The notes under the pieces are model-generated. The model did not search any database and had not been told where the DNA came from. It saw nothing but the letters and a program-made list of their open reading frames with translations. Shown here in pieces: positions 10,101 to 18,775 of a stretch of 64,000 bases of DNA. The position numbers were made by a program, and so were the translations under genes. Source of the DNA: Candidatus Sumerlaea chitinivorans (GTDB lineage Bacteria > Sumerlaeota > Sumerlaeia > Sumerlaeales > Sumerlaeaceae); NCBI GenBank assembly GCA_003290465.1, contig CP030759.1, positions 1,094,672-1,158,671 on the forward strand, read 5' to 3'. Each line of letters begins with the position of its first letter. The stretch's first letter is position 1.

Positions 10101-11009
10101 CCAAACTACGTACCCACCACCTTACAAAATGTGGTCGTCTCACGAAATCGTGCCACAGATCTTGGGAAGATTTATCTCGAAGCAGGCGGCGTGGTGCAGG
10201 GGGTCGTTTTCGACGATCAGCGCTATGGGATCAACTGGGCCGAAGTGCGAGTCAGCGGCGTCTCGCCTAAGAAGGAAACCCATACTGACTCCAGTGGCAA
10301 CTACGTGCTCCTTGGCGTTCGGCCGGGCCGCTGGCCTCTTGTGGTCGAAACAAGTATGAACGGCCGTAAGATCTACGCCTACCGGACCATTGAAGTGCGA
10401 CCGGGGGAAACTACGCGCGAGGATTTCTATCTCGAAACGAGTGCGAACGTCGTTGGGTCAATCGCCGCACTCGACGCTGTCGTTCGAAGCGGTAATGTAC
10501 ATTTCCATCCGTTCAACGAGTTCTCGACCGTAATAGAGGACATACGGTATGACGCTTCGGTTTCCCAGCAAGGATTTCGTATTCGTTCGATACCGCCCGG
10601 TTCCTATTTCTTGTGGGTAAAAGGGACTACGACCGTTGCTCCGTTCACTTTCTGGCAAACACTTTTCCTCGAACGCGGTGACAATCCCGTACGGATTGAA
10701 TTGCCGGCGGGAGCAGTTGCCGGGCGTGGTTTTGATCGTTCTGGCAGTCCAGTAAGTGGAGCTCACCTTCAGCTCTACCCCATCATAGATTCGTTTGGAA
10801 TCCCCCGCTCTGTTTACAATTCACTTGTGCGTTCGACGGTCACTCAAGCCGAGGGGCATTATCTATTCCCCTATCTCCAAGCCGGCCGCTACCAATTGCT
10901 CTATTACGACCCAGCCGGAGCAGGTTCCGGTCAGTGGGTTGCGATGCCACCGTTCTGGCTGGGCGCAAATCAGGTGCTCGGCGGGGTGACCTTCGCCATC
11001 GGACAATAA
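7146..11009 (+). CDS. Giant membrane-anchored protein with about 13 carboxypeptidase-regulatory-like repeats
   Basis: The 1287-residue product starts with a short basic stretch and one hydrophobic helix (VGVIVAGLALLGAFFWF, residues 9-25) that looks like an uncleaved signal anchor. A linker follows up to about residue 90. The rest is a tandem array of roughly 13 domains of 75-110 residues. Each has the prealbumin-like pattern G-x-V-x-G-x-V-x-(D/N)...P(I/V)xGAxV...(T/S)xxxGxFxxxxxPxGxYxLxxxxxGY, the hallmark of CarboxypepD_reg-like / Cna-B-like beta-sandwich modules. Domain 12 is degenerate. No enzymatic domain, C-terminal sorting signal or porin domain is visible. A surface or periplasmic stalk, adhesin or carbohydrate-binding scaffold is the likely role (inference). 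The start is GTG; only a weak ribosome-binding site is present. It stands alone between prfA and a tRNA gene. Confidence 0.85.
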   Translation: MQNKSTKIVGVIVAGLALLGAFFWFSSEDPGGAGETFIRRLKSTFSRKGTESSFRSKDEQGPVKSAQRADEAFTSGPRASDRRPTPTFQSVRVVGILRNELRQPVAGAKVRLRLPGTVEVTSQVSSGDDGHFELQDVQPDTYDILIQHPEYASLIRPAYTITGMQSVVRMDFVLPMAARIQGKVLDEEGVPIAGAAVAARRQRLEQLPSGGNVFLDDSTYQTAETNTSGSFVLRGIGLGRNVLEVRRRGYEFATQPLDVTSTAGLTNLTVTLKRTGTIRGVVLSELDSPVCSATVRLLSYKPLGEASQALPQDKWSTTTTARGEFAFHRLYTEGFYDLLVEHPDYAPAVYPLVAVGTERQLCRLERGGSISGRAEFIDRPTTPASVLIVAQTVTKGTTVTRATKSDGSGVFVFDRLPYGKYELTVDSEHYACEPLKDIPCNRDAPTRDVVVEVFERCRVRGRVLNAESDSPIADAKVSLESVYGFSRERKRRRTVMTNARGEFEFQTVPAGLHLAEAEARGFVRMAGGQSVQRFSLLPAERKEDLVLRLGHGGTVEGFVLDFMGRPVEGADVQLYHAATTGIRINVSNLKTKTDASGYFKIWGIEVGEQLQLYASAQKAGLAKAHSDLIQLSPEKPFATTQVVLPLGGSVTGKVLDPKNLPIAGAEVRFRSKEFPKDPSGSEIKVYTAADGSYLVEHCTPGRAEIEASKSGYVSEGRGLTITDGKRLENINIRLTPGLRISGRVITLEGKPIAGARVRAEPHKYVRGRDETLTNKNGDFTLTNLGSGLFDVRTNFTLKTPDGEQGYEFFVRDVKAGTQGLEIECDVNNSAVGSVEDEDKKPVNNFRLTLRSRTDMRPAQDFVFNFDRSLTDARGFFRILNIPRGLYTLTVIADGYEVYSKEDLVIGPSRRTIIPKIRLRAAGGVVGQVYSAASNRPVNDASVALVNPALPEEDAKRNAIRAHTDYSGFFRINTAAAGSYVLEISHPNYVPTTLQNVVVSRNRATDLGKIYLEAGGVVQGVVFDDQRYGINWAEVRVSGVSPKKETHTDSSGNYVLLGVRPGRWPLVVETSMNGRKIYAYRTIEVRPGETTREDFYLETSANVVGSIAALDAVVRSGNVHFHPFNEFSTVIEDIRYDASVSQQGFRIRSIPPGSYFLWVKGTTTVAPFTFWQTLFLERGDNPVRIELPAGAVAGRGFDRSGSPVSGAHLQLYPIIDSFGIPRSVYNSLVRSTVTQAEGHYLFPYLQAGRYQLLYYDPAGAGSGQWVAMPPFWLGANQVLGGVTFAIGQ

Positions 11010-11132
11010 TCGCGTTCGGAAGCGTGCAAGAGAGGGAGTTTGAAGCCTCGCATATAAACTTGAGATTCCCGAGCGTGCGACACAATAGTTTTTCCGGCTT
11101 TGCGGTAAATCAAATAGCGACTGAACACGTGG

Positions 11133-11210
11133 GCGCCCGTAGCTCAGTCTGGATAGAGCGTTTGCCTCCGGAGCAAAAGGTCGCAGGTTCAAATCCTGCC
11201 GGGCGTACCA
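11133..11210 (+). tRNA. tRNA-Arg (anticodon CCG)
   Basis: The cloverleaf folds with acceptor GCGCCCG (11133-11139) against CGGGCGT (11200-11206), ending in a G1:U72 wobble. The anticodon stem TTTGC/GCAAA holds the loop CTCCGGA with anticodon CCG, decoding CGG. The T arm contains TTCAAAT. The discriminator is A and CCA is encoded (11208-11210). Confidence 0.95.
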
Positions 11211-11388
11211 TTTTTTGTTTGTGAGCCTTGCTTTGAGTGTAGCCACGGAAACTCCAACCGCATCCCTGAGGATTTTTTGGGAAGCGTGGGAGCTCCGCGT
11301 AGCCCCACATAGAAGCGAGCACAAAGGAAAGAAGTGGTTTCCACCAGTTCCGTGGGATGACGAAACGATGTTTGGGGAAATGATAAAG

Positions 11389-11464
11389 TGGAGCTGATGG
11401 TCGGATTCGAACCGACGACCTGCTGATTACGAATCAGCTGCTCTGCCAGCTGAGCTACATCAGC
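11389..11464 (-). tRNA. tRNA-Thr (anticodon CGT)
   Basis: On the minus strand a complete cloverleaf runs from GCTGATG (11464-11458) to its perfect complement CATCAGC (11399-11393). The anticodon stem GCTGA/TCAGC encloses TTCGTAA, anticodon CGT, decoding ACG. The T loop is TTCGAAT. The discriminator is U and CCA is encoded (11391-11389). Confidence 0.95.
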
Positions 11465-11627
11465 CCACAAAACTTTGGTTTGCGCTGCACTCTCACTCGC
11501 CTTGCGAACGCCTTTTACAAAATTTGCGGCGTTGCATTCCAAGACGGCATTGAGAATTTTCTCGCCCAAGTGCCTAATACATACGTTCAACAATAGCTGA
11601 GCTCACATCCAGAATGGTCACGCTGCT

Positions 11628-12692
11628 ATGAATGAATCGCAACAGTGCGGACACTCGCGGGAAGACGTCGAAAAACAAGCCTCTCCTCCGGCAGAACTTG
11701 ACGCGGATGTGGAGGAAGAGAATCTTTTCTCATTCGAGGTAGCTGCGTGCGATGCCGACGAGCGGCTGGATGTTTACCTTGCCCAAAAACTTCCATGGCT
11801 TTCGCGCACACAGATTCAGCGCTTGATCGCAGAAGGAGCGGTGACCCACAACCAACGGAAAGAGGTAAAACCGCGGGAAAAAGTCCGAGCAGGTGAGTGC
11901 ATTACCATTTTCATTCCACCCCCTAAGCCGGCTAAACCGAAGCCTCAGGACATCCCCCTCGACATTGTGTACGAAGATGAGGATGTGCTGGTGATCAACA
12001 AGCCTACAGGATTGGCTGTGCATCCGGGCGCAGGAATACCCGATGGGACGCTTGTGAATGCTCTGCTGGGGCGTTGCGCATCACTTTCTGTGATCGGCGG
12101 CGAAGCTCGTCCTGGGATCGTTCACCGTCTGGACAAAGACACAAGTGGGCTTTTGATTGTAGCGAAAAACGACTATGCCCACCGTACCCTTTCAGATGAT
12201 CTTGCTGCGCGACGAATCTCACGTGTGTATTGGGCGATTGTGCTCCGCGAATGCGAACAGGCCACCGGTGTAATCAACGCCCCAATTGCCCGGCACCCCA
12301 TGAATCGCATCAAGATGGCGGTCGTACGCAATGGAGGGCGCGAAGCAATCACCTTTTGGAGAGTCGTTGAGCGGTTTCACCGTTTTACGCTGGTTGAATG
12401 TAGATTAGCGACAGGGCGCACACATCAAATCCGCGTCCACATGGCAAGCATTGGGCACCCCATTCTTGGCGACTCGATTTATGGGGGAGATATCGCGACC
12501 GCCAAACAATTGGCTAAGGGCCTTCCCCCCCAGCTTCAACCGATGCTTGGGTTAGCCAAACGCCAACTCCTCCATGCTCGGGAATTGGAGTTCGTCCATC
12601 CGGTGACGAAGCAAATGCTCCGCTTTGAGGCACCCCTTCCGCAGGATTTTCAGCAAGTTCTTGACTCACTACGAAAATACGCGCGGGACTAA
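11628..12692 (+). CDS. rluD: RluD-family 23S rRNA pseudouridine synthase
   Basis: The protein isomerises uridines to pseudouridine in RNA, in the RluA/RluD family. An S4 RNA-binding domain is at about residues 40-90 (ERLDVYLAQKLPWLSRTQIQRLI). The catalytic domain follows, with the signature HRLDKDTSGLL whose Asp is the nucleophile, and later TGRTHQIRVHM. The length of 354 residues fits RluD, but the exact target sites cannot be read from the sequence. The gene is the first of a tight operon: the stop at 12692 is 4 bases before the start of the GH13 gene. Confidence 0.9.
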   Translation: MNESQQCGHSREDVEKQASPPAELDADVEEENLFSFEVAACDADERLDVYLAQKLPWLSRTQIQRLIAEGAVTHNQRKEVKPREKVRAGECITIFIPPPKPAKPKPQDIPLDIVYEDEDVLVINKPTGLAVHPGAGIPDGTLVNALLGRCASLSVIGGEARPGIVHRLDKDTSGLLIVAKNDYAHRTLSDDLAARRISRVYWAIVLRECEQATGVINAPIARHPMNRIKMAVVRNGGREAITFWRVVERFHRFTLVECRLATGRTHQIRVHMASIGHPILGDSIYGGDIATAKQLAKGLPPQLQPMLGLAKRQLLHARELEFVHPVTKQMLRFEAPLPQDFQQVLDSLRKYARD

Positions 12693-12696
12693 GGTG

Positions 12697-14136
12697 ATGA
12701 GCGACAGCCTGAAGACTCCAAGAAACCTTATCTACGAAATCTTTGTGGACCGATTCGCAAACGATGACGGCGATTCGCCGCAACTTCCCCCAACCAGCGG
12801 TCCGTCCTACAGTGTCCATGCGGGGGGCACATTACGTGGCGTCGTCAGACGGCTCGAACACATTCGGCGGCTGGGTGCGGATGCCATTTACCTGACACCT
12901 ATTTTCCGCGCACCCTCGAACCACAAATACGATGTTGCCTGCTATGATGAGGTTGATCCGAGATTCGGGGGGGATGCTGCATTTAACGAGCTTGTGACTG
13001 AGTGCCGTAAGCACGGCCTGGGCCTCATTCTCGATGGGGTGTTTAATCACCTTGGGCGTGAACATCCGTGGTTCCGCAAAGCTTCAGCCGACGCCGAGTG
13101 TCCCGAAGCCCGTTATTTCCTGTGGCTTGATCATCCCAACGAGTACGAATGTTGGCAAAGTCACGGCACGTTACCGGAGTTGAATTTGGAGCACCCTGAC
13201 GTTCAAGCGGCTCTCGTCACCGCAGATAACTCTGTCGTTCGCCAGTGGCTACGCCGTGGTGCTACTGGTTGGCGTTTAGACTGCGCAAATGATCTTGGAC
13301 CAGAGATGTGTCGCCTGATCACGCAAACCACCCAAGAAGAAAACGCGTGCGATGGGACGATTGGAGAAGTCATGGCGTACGCCGAAGACTTTGCGCGAGC
13401 TGGGTGCCTGACCGGGGTTATGAACTATTACTTCCGTAGCACCGTCTTGGCGCTTCTATCCGGGGAGATCAACGCGGCCCAAGCGGCGACAAACTTCAAA
13501 CGGATGGTGAAATCCTATGATCGGGAGGTGCTCCTCAAATCATGGAACATTTTAGCAAGCCATGATACGCCAAGGCTTGCGACATTGTTCCCAAATCGTG
13601 CGCAACGCAAACTGGCGTTCTGTCTCGCATTTGCGTTTTGTGGAGTGCCTATGGTGTATTACGGAGAAGAGGTCAGCTTGCGGGGCGAGCGCGATCCGGA
13701 TAACCGCCGCCCGATGATCTGGGACGAGAACCAATGGGATGAAGATTTACTTGGTTTTATCAGAAGGCTTGCCCAACTTCGTGCCCAATCACGTGCGCTG
13801 CGCATGGGCACGTATGTATCCCTACCGCAACCGGCATTTCCATCCGTTTTGGCCTTTGCGCGCGTTGCGGAGCATCCAGCAGACACATTCGTCCTTTTGG
13901 CAAATGCCTCTGATCAGGAGGTTCAGGGACGTTTTTTTGCTCCCGTCACCCACCTTTTTGATTCGCTACCCCTGCGTGATGCTCTTGAGCCCAACCGCAT
14001 CACACACATGGAAGGGGGAAGCCTCCGTTTGTCTTTAGGACCTTGGGACGTGGCAATGTTGAGGCCAGAAGATTCGCGGCAGCCGAGATATAGCTATTTC
14101 AGTGGTTATGCGTATTCGATGGGGAAGTTTCAGTGA
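12697..14136 (+). CDS. GH13 alpha-amylase-family glycosidase (cyclomaltodextrinase/neopullulanase-like)
   Basis: A cytosolic TIM-barrel glycoside hydrolase of 479 residues that probably cleaves alpha-1,4-glucosidic bonds in maltodextrins. The four GH13 regions are visible: GLILDGVFNHLG, GWRLDCANDLG with nucleophile Asp195, IGEVMAYAED with acid/base Glu224, and ASHDTPRL with Asp290. The text YLTPIFRAPSNHKYD is typical of cyclomaltodextrinase, neopullulanase and maltodextrin glucosidase. There is no signal peptide and no N-terminal starch-binding domain. ATG 12697 is chosen because the frame's earlier ATG at 12625 lies inside rluD; AAGGTG sits very close to this start. The 3' end overlaps the next gene as GTGA (14133-14136), implying translational coupling. 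Confidence 0.88.
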   Translation: MSDSLKTPRNLIYEIFVDRFANDDGDSPQLPPTSGPSYSVHAGGTLRGVVRRLEHIRRLGADAIYLTPIFRAPSNHKYDVACYDEVDPRFGGDAAFNELVTECRKHGLGLILDGVFNHLGREHPWFRKASADAECPEARYFLWLDHPNEYECWQSHGTLPELNLEHPDVQAALVTADNSVVRQWLRRGATGWRLDCANDLGPEMCRLITQTTQEENACDGTIGEVMAYAEDFARAGCLTGVMNYYFRSTVLALLSGEINAAQAATNFKRMVKSYDREVLLKSWNILASHDTPRLATLFPNRAQRKLAFCLAFAFCGVPMVYYGEEVSLRGERDPDNRRPMIWDENQWDEDLLGFIRRLAQLRAQSRALRMGTYVSLPQPAFPSVLAFARVAEHPADTFVLLANASDQEVQGRFFAPVTHLFDSLPLRDALEPNRITHMEGGSLRLSLGPWDVAMLRPEDSRQPRYSYFSGYAYSMGKFQ

Positions 14137-15257
14137 GCAGCGTAAACCTCGTTACTGATCGCTCGTCGAAGAACCGCGTTTATCGAGTAGGGTTTTGTGC
14201 GGCTGTTCTCGTGACGTTCTTGGCATCCCTTGCCTCCGGCTCGGAGCGCAGTCAGCTGGTCCGGGAAACATCAGTCACCCTTGCCCAAATTGTGGCACGC
14301 CAGATTGGGAACTACCAGCGGATCCGCACGGCTCGTGGGCAAGTGGTGTGGCGTGAAGAAATCTACACGACCCCGACGACAGCGCCTCCTCTGCGTGTCA
14401 TCCAGTTTGCTTTCGATACAACTGGGAGCGTGAACTTGGTCTTAGCGTGGGACGGCAAATCGCGTCTGCCGCGACAGAAAGAGAAACCCGACTGGTCGCG
14501 AGTGCTCGCTGCGTTCCTTGTGGAAGGAGAGAATGTGTACCAAATCCGGCCGCCGACGAAGGATCAGATTCCCTCGATTTCGTGGACGCCATTCAATCCA
14601 GACGTTCATGGGCGCAATCCGCTCGTGCGCTTCCACCCTGCCCTACTTGGTGACGAAACGATCGCCCTTGCCGACCTCGCTCGCGTGCAGGAGCAAATGC
14701 GCGCGCGTATTTCCATCGCCGAGATTGGGAGTCGCGCTGATCCACGCATTCGGGTGTCTTTCACAAATCCGGAGCGACCGAATGAGCTCCTCTATTATCT
14801 TATTAATCCCCAAAAAGGCTGGCTGCCTGAATTTATTGGGCGTTATTCGGGCAACCGTTGCTTGTTCCAAACGAGCATTCTTATTGGAAAAACGGCGAAC
14901 GGTGTGTGGATTCCGTCCCGGCGGACGAAACTCGAGTACAACTCGAATGGAGAAGTCAGTCGCAGAGAGGAGTGGTATTACCTCGACCTCAGCGTCAATG
15001 AGCGCTTACCCGCTCAGCAAATCTCCTTCGCGTATTTCCACCTTCCGCCGGAAGCGTTTCCGCAACGAGTGCAAACCAACGCTCCCTCAAGCGAGATGAA
15101 ATCCAGTCCGTCGACACAGCGTGCCTTGCCTCGCGCGACAGCTGCAGCACGACAAAACAGCGGGATAACAGGACGGGGACGCCCACCCGGGGCACCCCAG
15201 AAACAACAAGGGGTGCCGCCTGAGGCAGCACCCCTGCCAACGCCGAAAAGTAGGTGA
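14133..15257 (+). CDS. Secreted protein of unknown function, possibly LolA-like fold
   Basis: This 374-residue protein has a Sec-type signal peptide (hydrophobic core FCAAVLVTFLASLASG, about residues 21-36). The mature part begins with a helix and a stretch (NYQRIRTARGQVVWREE) like the start of outer-membrane lipoprotein-carrier (LolA) type beta sheets, followed by alternating beta-strand-like segments to about residue 300. The last 70 residues are Pro/Ala/Gln-rich and likely disordered. I do not recognise a specific family. The GTG start overlaps the GH13 stop by four bases. An 11-bp hairpin (15209-15235) lies inside the last codons. The gene converges on the PafA-like gene with only 5 bases between the stops. 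Confidence 0.7.
   Translation: MSSVNLVTDRSSKNRVYRVGFCAAVLVTFLASLASGSERSQLVRETSVTLAQIVARQIGNYQRIRTARGQVVWREEIYTTPTTAPPLRVIQFAFDTTGSVNLVLAWDGKSRLPRQKEKPDWSRVLAAFLVEGENVYQIRPPTKDQIPSISWTPFNPDVHGRNPLVRFHPALLGDETIALADLARVQEQMRARISIAEIGSRADPRIRVSFTNPERPNELLYYLINPQKGWLPEFIGRYSGNRCLFQTSILIGKTANGVWIPSRRTKLEYNSNGEVSRREEWYYLDLSVNERLPAQQISFAYFHLPPEAFPQRVQTNAPSSEMKSSPSTQRALPRATAAARQNSGITGRGRPPGAPQKQQGVPPEAAPLPTPKSR
15209..15235. terminator. Strong hairpin at the junction of two convergent genes
   Basis: AGGGGTGC at 15209-15216 pairs with GCACCCCT at 15228-15235. One C/A mismatch follows, then GCC/GGC closes a TGA loop. The structure lies within the last ~50 bases of the upstream coding region, just before the tail-to-tail junction. 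No T-run follows on either strand, so it may act as a 3'-end stabiliser or weak bidirectional terminator rather than a classic intrinsic terminator. Confidence 0.5.
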
Positions 15258-15262
15258 AAGGC

Positions 15263-16999
15263 TCAGCGGAACATTTCGCCGAGAATGCGCCCGCGCGCAC
15301 AATTCGGCATACCGATCCCGAGAAGGAATGAGATCGTTGGCGCGATGTCTTTCACGTCCGCCGGAGTGGTGTAAAGCCCCGGAAGGATATTTGCCCCAGC
15401 AAAAATCAGGGGCACGTGCGTGTCGTAAGTCCACGGCGAACCATGAGAGGTGCCTTTGTAGCCACTCCCCGGCAGATAGAAAGGCTCAAGAATCACAATA
15501 ACGTCGCCACTCCGCGACGGATCAAATCCGTTGTAGATGAGTTGTGAAACTCGGCTGGCCGGAAGTTGGCCGCGCACCACTCGATCGTATGTATAAGCCA
15601 CATAGACACCCGGGAGTTTGCTAATCTCTGCGGCGATTGCTTCTCGAACAGCAGGCAGATTAATTCCCGCCTTTTCGGCAAGATCGCGATTCAGGAAGAT
15701 ATATGGGTCGTTGTAACCGAAAAGGAGGGCTTTTGCCTCAGTGGTGTCCCCGCATTGTGCACGCAGCGCTTGCCGTGCCGCAGCCTCAATCGCTGACGTT
15801 TGAACGTGGCCAGCTTCCACCTGCTGAGTGGCTTTGACCAGCTCTGGGATGGGGCAAATGCCGTGGTCTGCTGTCATGACAATGAGCACAGAGTCGAGGC
15901 CGCCGGGGATTTTAGCCCGCAAATAGTTTAGAAAATCACTGACGTAGCGGTCCGAACGAACAATGAATTCGAGAGCTTCCTCGCTCTGGGGGCCATAAGA
16001 GTGAACAGCATAGTCCAACGACGAGAAGCTTAGGCTTAAAATGTCCGGCACTGTATCCCGACCTAATTCTTCGGAGTCGAGAGCAACCTTTCCAACCTCG
16101 AAAGTCATCTCAATCCCAAATGGGCTGTTTGTGAGCTGATCATAATAGGATTTGGAGGGCTTGTCGGACTTGCCCCCTACGATTTTAGGAAAGCCCGAGC
16201 CGAGACCTCCTGCAGTGCCTTGCGCCTCTGGAATGGGCGGCGAGCATCGCTCGTACGCAGATGGCAGCAGGAGCCGATCCCACTTGGCACCGAACCAACG
16301 GTCTGCCAAACGCTCCTTGTTCACCTTCTCCGCAAACCGCGGGAGAGTCCCCGTTGTGTACCACGTACTGGTAACCCAGTTGCCTGATCCGGGGTCGAAC
16401 CACACACACGCCGTGGGTTTATGCCCAGCCATAAGTACTGACCCGCGGTCCTTGATACTGATCGCAACGATTTTCGCCTTTCCGTTCGTGGCAAGACGAA
16501 GCTCGTCGCCGACAGTCGAAGCACGCAGGTTGACTGGCGATGCGGCGCGAGCAACGGGGGCTTCTGCGCCAACCACTTTTTGTGCAGGATCTTCCACGCA
16601 ATTCAGACTCTTTCCAGAACTCGTGAGCCAACTGTTGCCGATGATTCCTGTTTCGGCCAATGGTGCTCCAGTCATGATCACCGAATGCCCGGGCCCCGTG
16701 AAGGTGGGAACGTGGCTAAAGTGGGCGTCTGCATAAAATGCACCACGTTCCATGAGATATCGGAATCCGCCAAGCTTGCGACTCTTTGCGTCCTCGGCAG
16801 GAAGGAAAAGATCTGAGAAACGCACCGCGTAGTCGTAGGCAAACTGGTCAAATACCATCACCACAACCAAGCGGGGCTTCTGGTGGTCTACCACAGCCTT
16901 CCATGTGCGCGACACTTCGCGCGACTGAGCTGTAACGGACAATACAAGAAGAAAGCATGCCGCAAAGGCGACAAATCTGGGAACAATTGACCCTTTCAT
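15263..16999 (-). CDS. Secreted PafA-like alkaline phosphatase (type I phosphodiesterase/nucleotide pyrophosphatase family)
   Basis: A 578-residue exported phosphomonoesterase or phosphodiesterase of the alkaline-phosphatase superfamily. A signal peptide is evident (VAFAACFLLVLSVTAQS). Metal-binding and catalytic motifs are present: MVFDQFAYDY with the metal-ligand Asp, PTFTGPGHSVIMTG with the Thr nucleophile typical of PafA, TADHGICPIPE with Asp-His, and THGS-like TSHGSPWTYD, followed by DTHVPLIF with His. It would release phosphate from organic phosphoesters in the periplasm. The gene is transcribed alone, convergent with the secreted protein gene, and divergent from the glycosyltransferase fusion. 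Confidence 0.88.
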   Translation of the reverse strand: MKGSIVPRFVAFAACFLLVLSVTAQSREVSRTWKAVVDHQKPRLVVVMVFDQFAYDYAVRFSDLFLPAEDAKSRKLGGFRYLMERGAFYADAHFSHVPTFTGPGHSVIMTGAPLAETGIIGNSWLTSSGKSLNCVEDPAQKVVGAEAPVARAASPVNLRASTVGDELRLATNGKAKIVAISIKDRGSVLMAGHKPTACVWFDPGSGNWVTSTWYTTGTLPRFAEKVNKERLADRWFGAKWDRLLLPSAYERCSPPIPEAQGTAGGLGSGFPKIVGGKSDKPSKSYYDQLTNSPFGIEMTFEVGKVALDSEELGRDTVPDILSLSFSSLDYAVHSYGPQSEEALEFIVRSDRYVSDFLNYLRAKIPGGLDSVLIVMTADHGICPIPELVKATQQVEAGHVQTSAIEAAARQALRAQCGDTTEAKALLFGYNDPYIFLNRDLAEKAGINLPAVREAIAAEISKLPGVYVAYTYDRVVRGQLPASRVSQLIYNGFDPSRSGDVIVILEPFYLPGSGYKGTSHGSPWTYDTHVPLIFAGANILPGLYTTPADVKDIAPTISFLLGIGMPNCARGRILGEMFR

Positions 17000-17208
17000 G
17001 TTACCGTCTCCCTTGAAAAATCAACGTTGTCTCTTTCGTGGATGAAGATAAGATATTCCCGGATAGGAGTGGATTTGTGCAAGCAGATTAGGCCCTCGGA
17101 AGTCTCTTTTTGCCAGAATGTCACGATTGTGTGATTGGCTCTTGCAAGCGAATCCATTCTTCCGCCTGCTGTTGGAATTGATCAGTGTCCGCTAAGGAAA
17201 GCCATGGC

Positions 17209-18612
17209 ATGAAACTGAGTGTAATTATCCCTGTTTACAATGAGCGCGCAACCATTCGCAAAATTGTCGAGCGCGTGCGAGCCGTTGACATCCCAAAAGA
17301 GATTATCATCGTAGACGACTGCTCCACGGACGGCACACGGGAACTCCTTCCTTCGCTCGAGCCGTTGGTGGACAAAATTGTTTACCACGAGCGCAATCAG
17401 GGGAAAGGGGCAGCCATTCGCACAGGGATCAAGCACGTCACGGGGGACTACGTAATCATTCAGGACGCCGATCTCGAGTACGACCCGCAGGAGTATCATC
17501 TACTGCTCGAGCCGATTCTTCAGGGCAAAGCGGACGTCGTTTACGGCTCAAGATTCCTGACCGGAAAAGCTCATCGGGTGCTCTACTTCTGGCACATGGT
17601 TGGAAATAAGTTTCTCACGCTTCTTTCAAACATGTTCACCAATTTGAACCTCACGGACATGGAAACCTGCTACAAGATGATCCGTGCGGATGTGCTCAAG
17701 CAGATCGAAATCGAACAGGATCGATTTGGGTTTGAGCCAGAAATCACCGCTAAGTTGGCCCGGATGAACTTGCGCATTTACGAAGTGGGGATCTCCTACG
17801 ACGGCCGGAGCTACGCGGAGGGTAAGAAAATCGGGTGGAAAGATGGACTCCAAGCGATCTGGTGCATCCTCAAGTATTCCCGCGGCAGATACATTGACCA
17901 TGGCAAAGTAACCCTTCGGCATCTCGAAGAATTTGAAACCTACGCCGAGTGGATCTATAAGCGCCTTCAGCCCTACGTTGGGGAGCGCATCGTCGAAATC
18001 GGGGCGGGAATTGGCAACAACGTGCGGTTCCTGACAGCGGCACCCAATCGGAAGGTGGTCCTCACTGATGCGAGGGATGAGTACGTTCAGCTGTTGCGAG
18101 AGAAGTTCGATGGGAATCCGAACATTGCGGTCGCTTACTACGACGCCTTACAGCCACCTTCTGAGGAACTGTTAGACTTCAATCCGGATACCATCGTCTG
18201 TTGGAATGTGCTTGAGCATATTTCTGACGACGGGGTGGCACTTCGGCACTTTTACGACATGCTCGCCTCCCAAGGCCGAGTACTCCTTTTAGTTCCTGCG
18301 TTCCAATCGCTTTACTGTGACATCGATAAGAACTTGGGGCACTATCGGCGCTACCGACTTGAAGAGCTGTGTTCGAAAGTGCGTGATGCCGGGTTCACGA
18401 TTGAACATTCGAGTTACTTCAATCCCCTCGGAGCCATTGGGTGGTTCATCAGTGGCAAGCTGCTGCGCGCTTCACGAATTCGGCCGATACACGTGGCAGC
18501 CCAACGCCTTCTCATGCCGCTCGCGTACGTGTTGGATAAATTACCTCTGCCATTTGGACTCTCCGTGATCTGCGTGGGAAGGAAACCGAGTCGTCCAAGT
18601 GCGTCATCATGA
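17209..18612 (+). CDS. GT2 glycosyltransferase fused to SAM-dependent methyltransferase
   Basis: This 467-residue protein joins two enzymes. Residues 1 to about 235 are a GT-A glycosyltransferase of family 2, of the dolichyl-phosphate-sugar synthase kind: [27 protein letters not shown] and the metal-binding DAD at 86-88. Residues about 245-450 are a class I methyltransferase with the SAM-binding motif EIGAGIGNN (263-271), an acidic ribose-binding residue in VLTDARDE and the CWNVLEHI segment. I see no transmembrane helix. ATG 17209 is preceded by AAGGAAAG at about 7 bases, better than the in-frame GTG at 17185. Likely substrates are a nucleotide sugar and a lipid phosphate or the sugar product, but neither can be read from the sequence. 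Confidence 0.9.
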   Translation: MKLSVIIPVYNERATIRKIVERVRAVDIPKEIIIVDDCSTDGTRELLPSLEPLVDKIVYHERNQGKGAAIRTGIKHVTGDYVIIQDADLEYDPQEYHLLLEPILQGKADVVYGSRFLTGKAHRVLYFWHMVGNKFLTLLSNMFTNLNLTDMETCYKMIRADVLKQIEIEQDRFGFEPEITAKLARMNLRIYEVGISYDGRSYAEGKKIGWKDGLQAIWCILKYSRGRYIDHGKVTLRHLEEFETYAEWIYKRLQPYVGERIVEIGAGIGNNVRFLTAAPNRKVVLTDARDEYVQLLREKFDGNPNIAVAYYDALQPPSEELLDFNPDTIVCWNVLEHISDDGVALRHFYDMLASQGRVLLLVPAFQSLYCDIDKNLGHYRRYRLEELCSKVRDAGFTIEHSSYFNPLGAIGWFISGKLLRASRIRPIHVAAQRLLMPLAYVLDKLPLPFGLSVICVGRKPSRPSASS

Positions 18613-18652
18613 TGCGGGCTCTGGATGAGCAGCCCCTCGATTGGGGGACAGC

Positions 18653-18694
18653 CGCCCTTGGCGCCTAAAAAGCGGCCTGCAGCCGCGGAGGGCG
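18653..18694 (+). other. Nested inverted repeats upstream of ahbA
   Basis: An outer stem CGCCCT/AGGGCG (18653-18658 with 18689-18694) encloses a GC-rich inner hairpin GCGGC/GCCGC (18672-18676 with 18682-18686). A further CCCC/GGGG hairpin precedes it near 18633-18646, just after the fusion gene's stop. These may form a terminator of that gene or a leader of ahbA, about 80 bases before its start. No T-run is present. Confidence 0.3.
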
Positions 18695-18775
18695 CAGCTC
18701 AGTGAATGCGCACAACAGCGCGATAGTAACAGTACAGAGTGAGTCTGACTTCAACCTCAGTGAGGCACCAGTAGG

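Noticed and set aside
11189-11593. Open frame across tRNA-Arg and tRNA-Thr
   Set aside because: It reads through two tRNA genes, so it is not coding.
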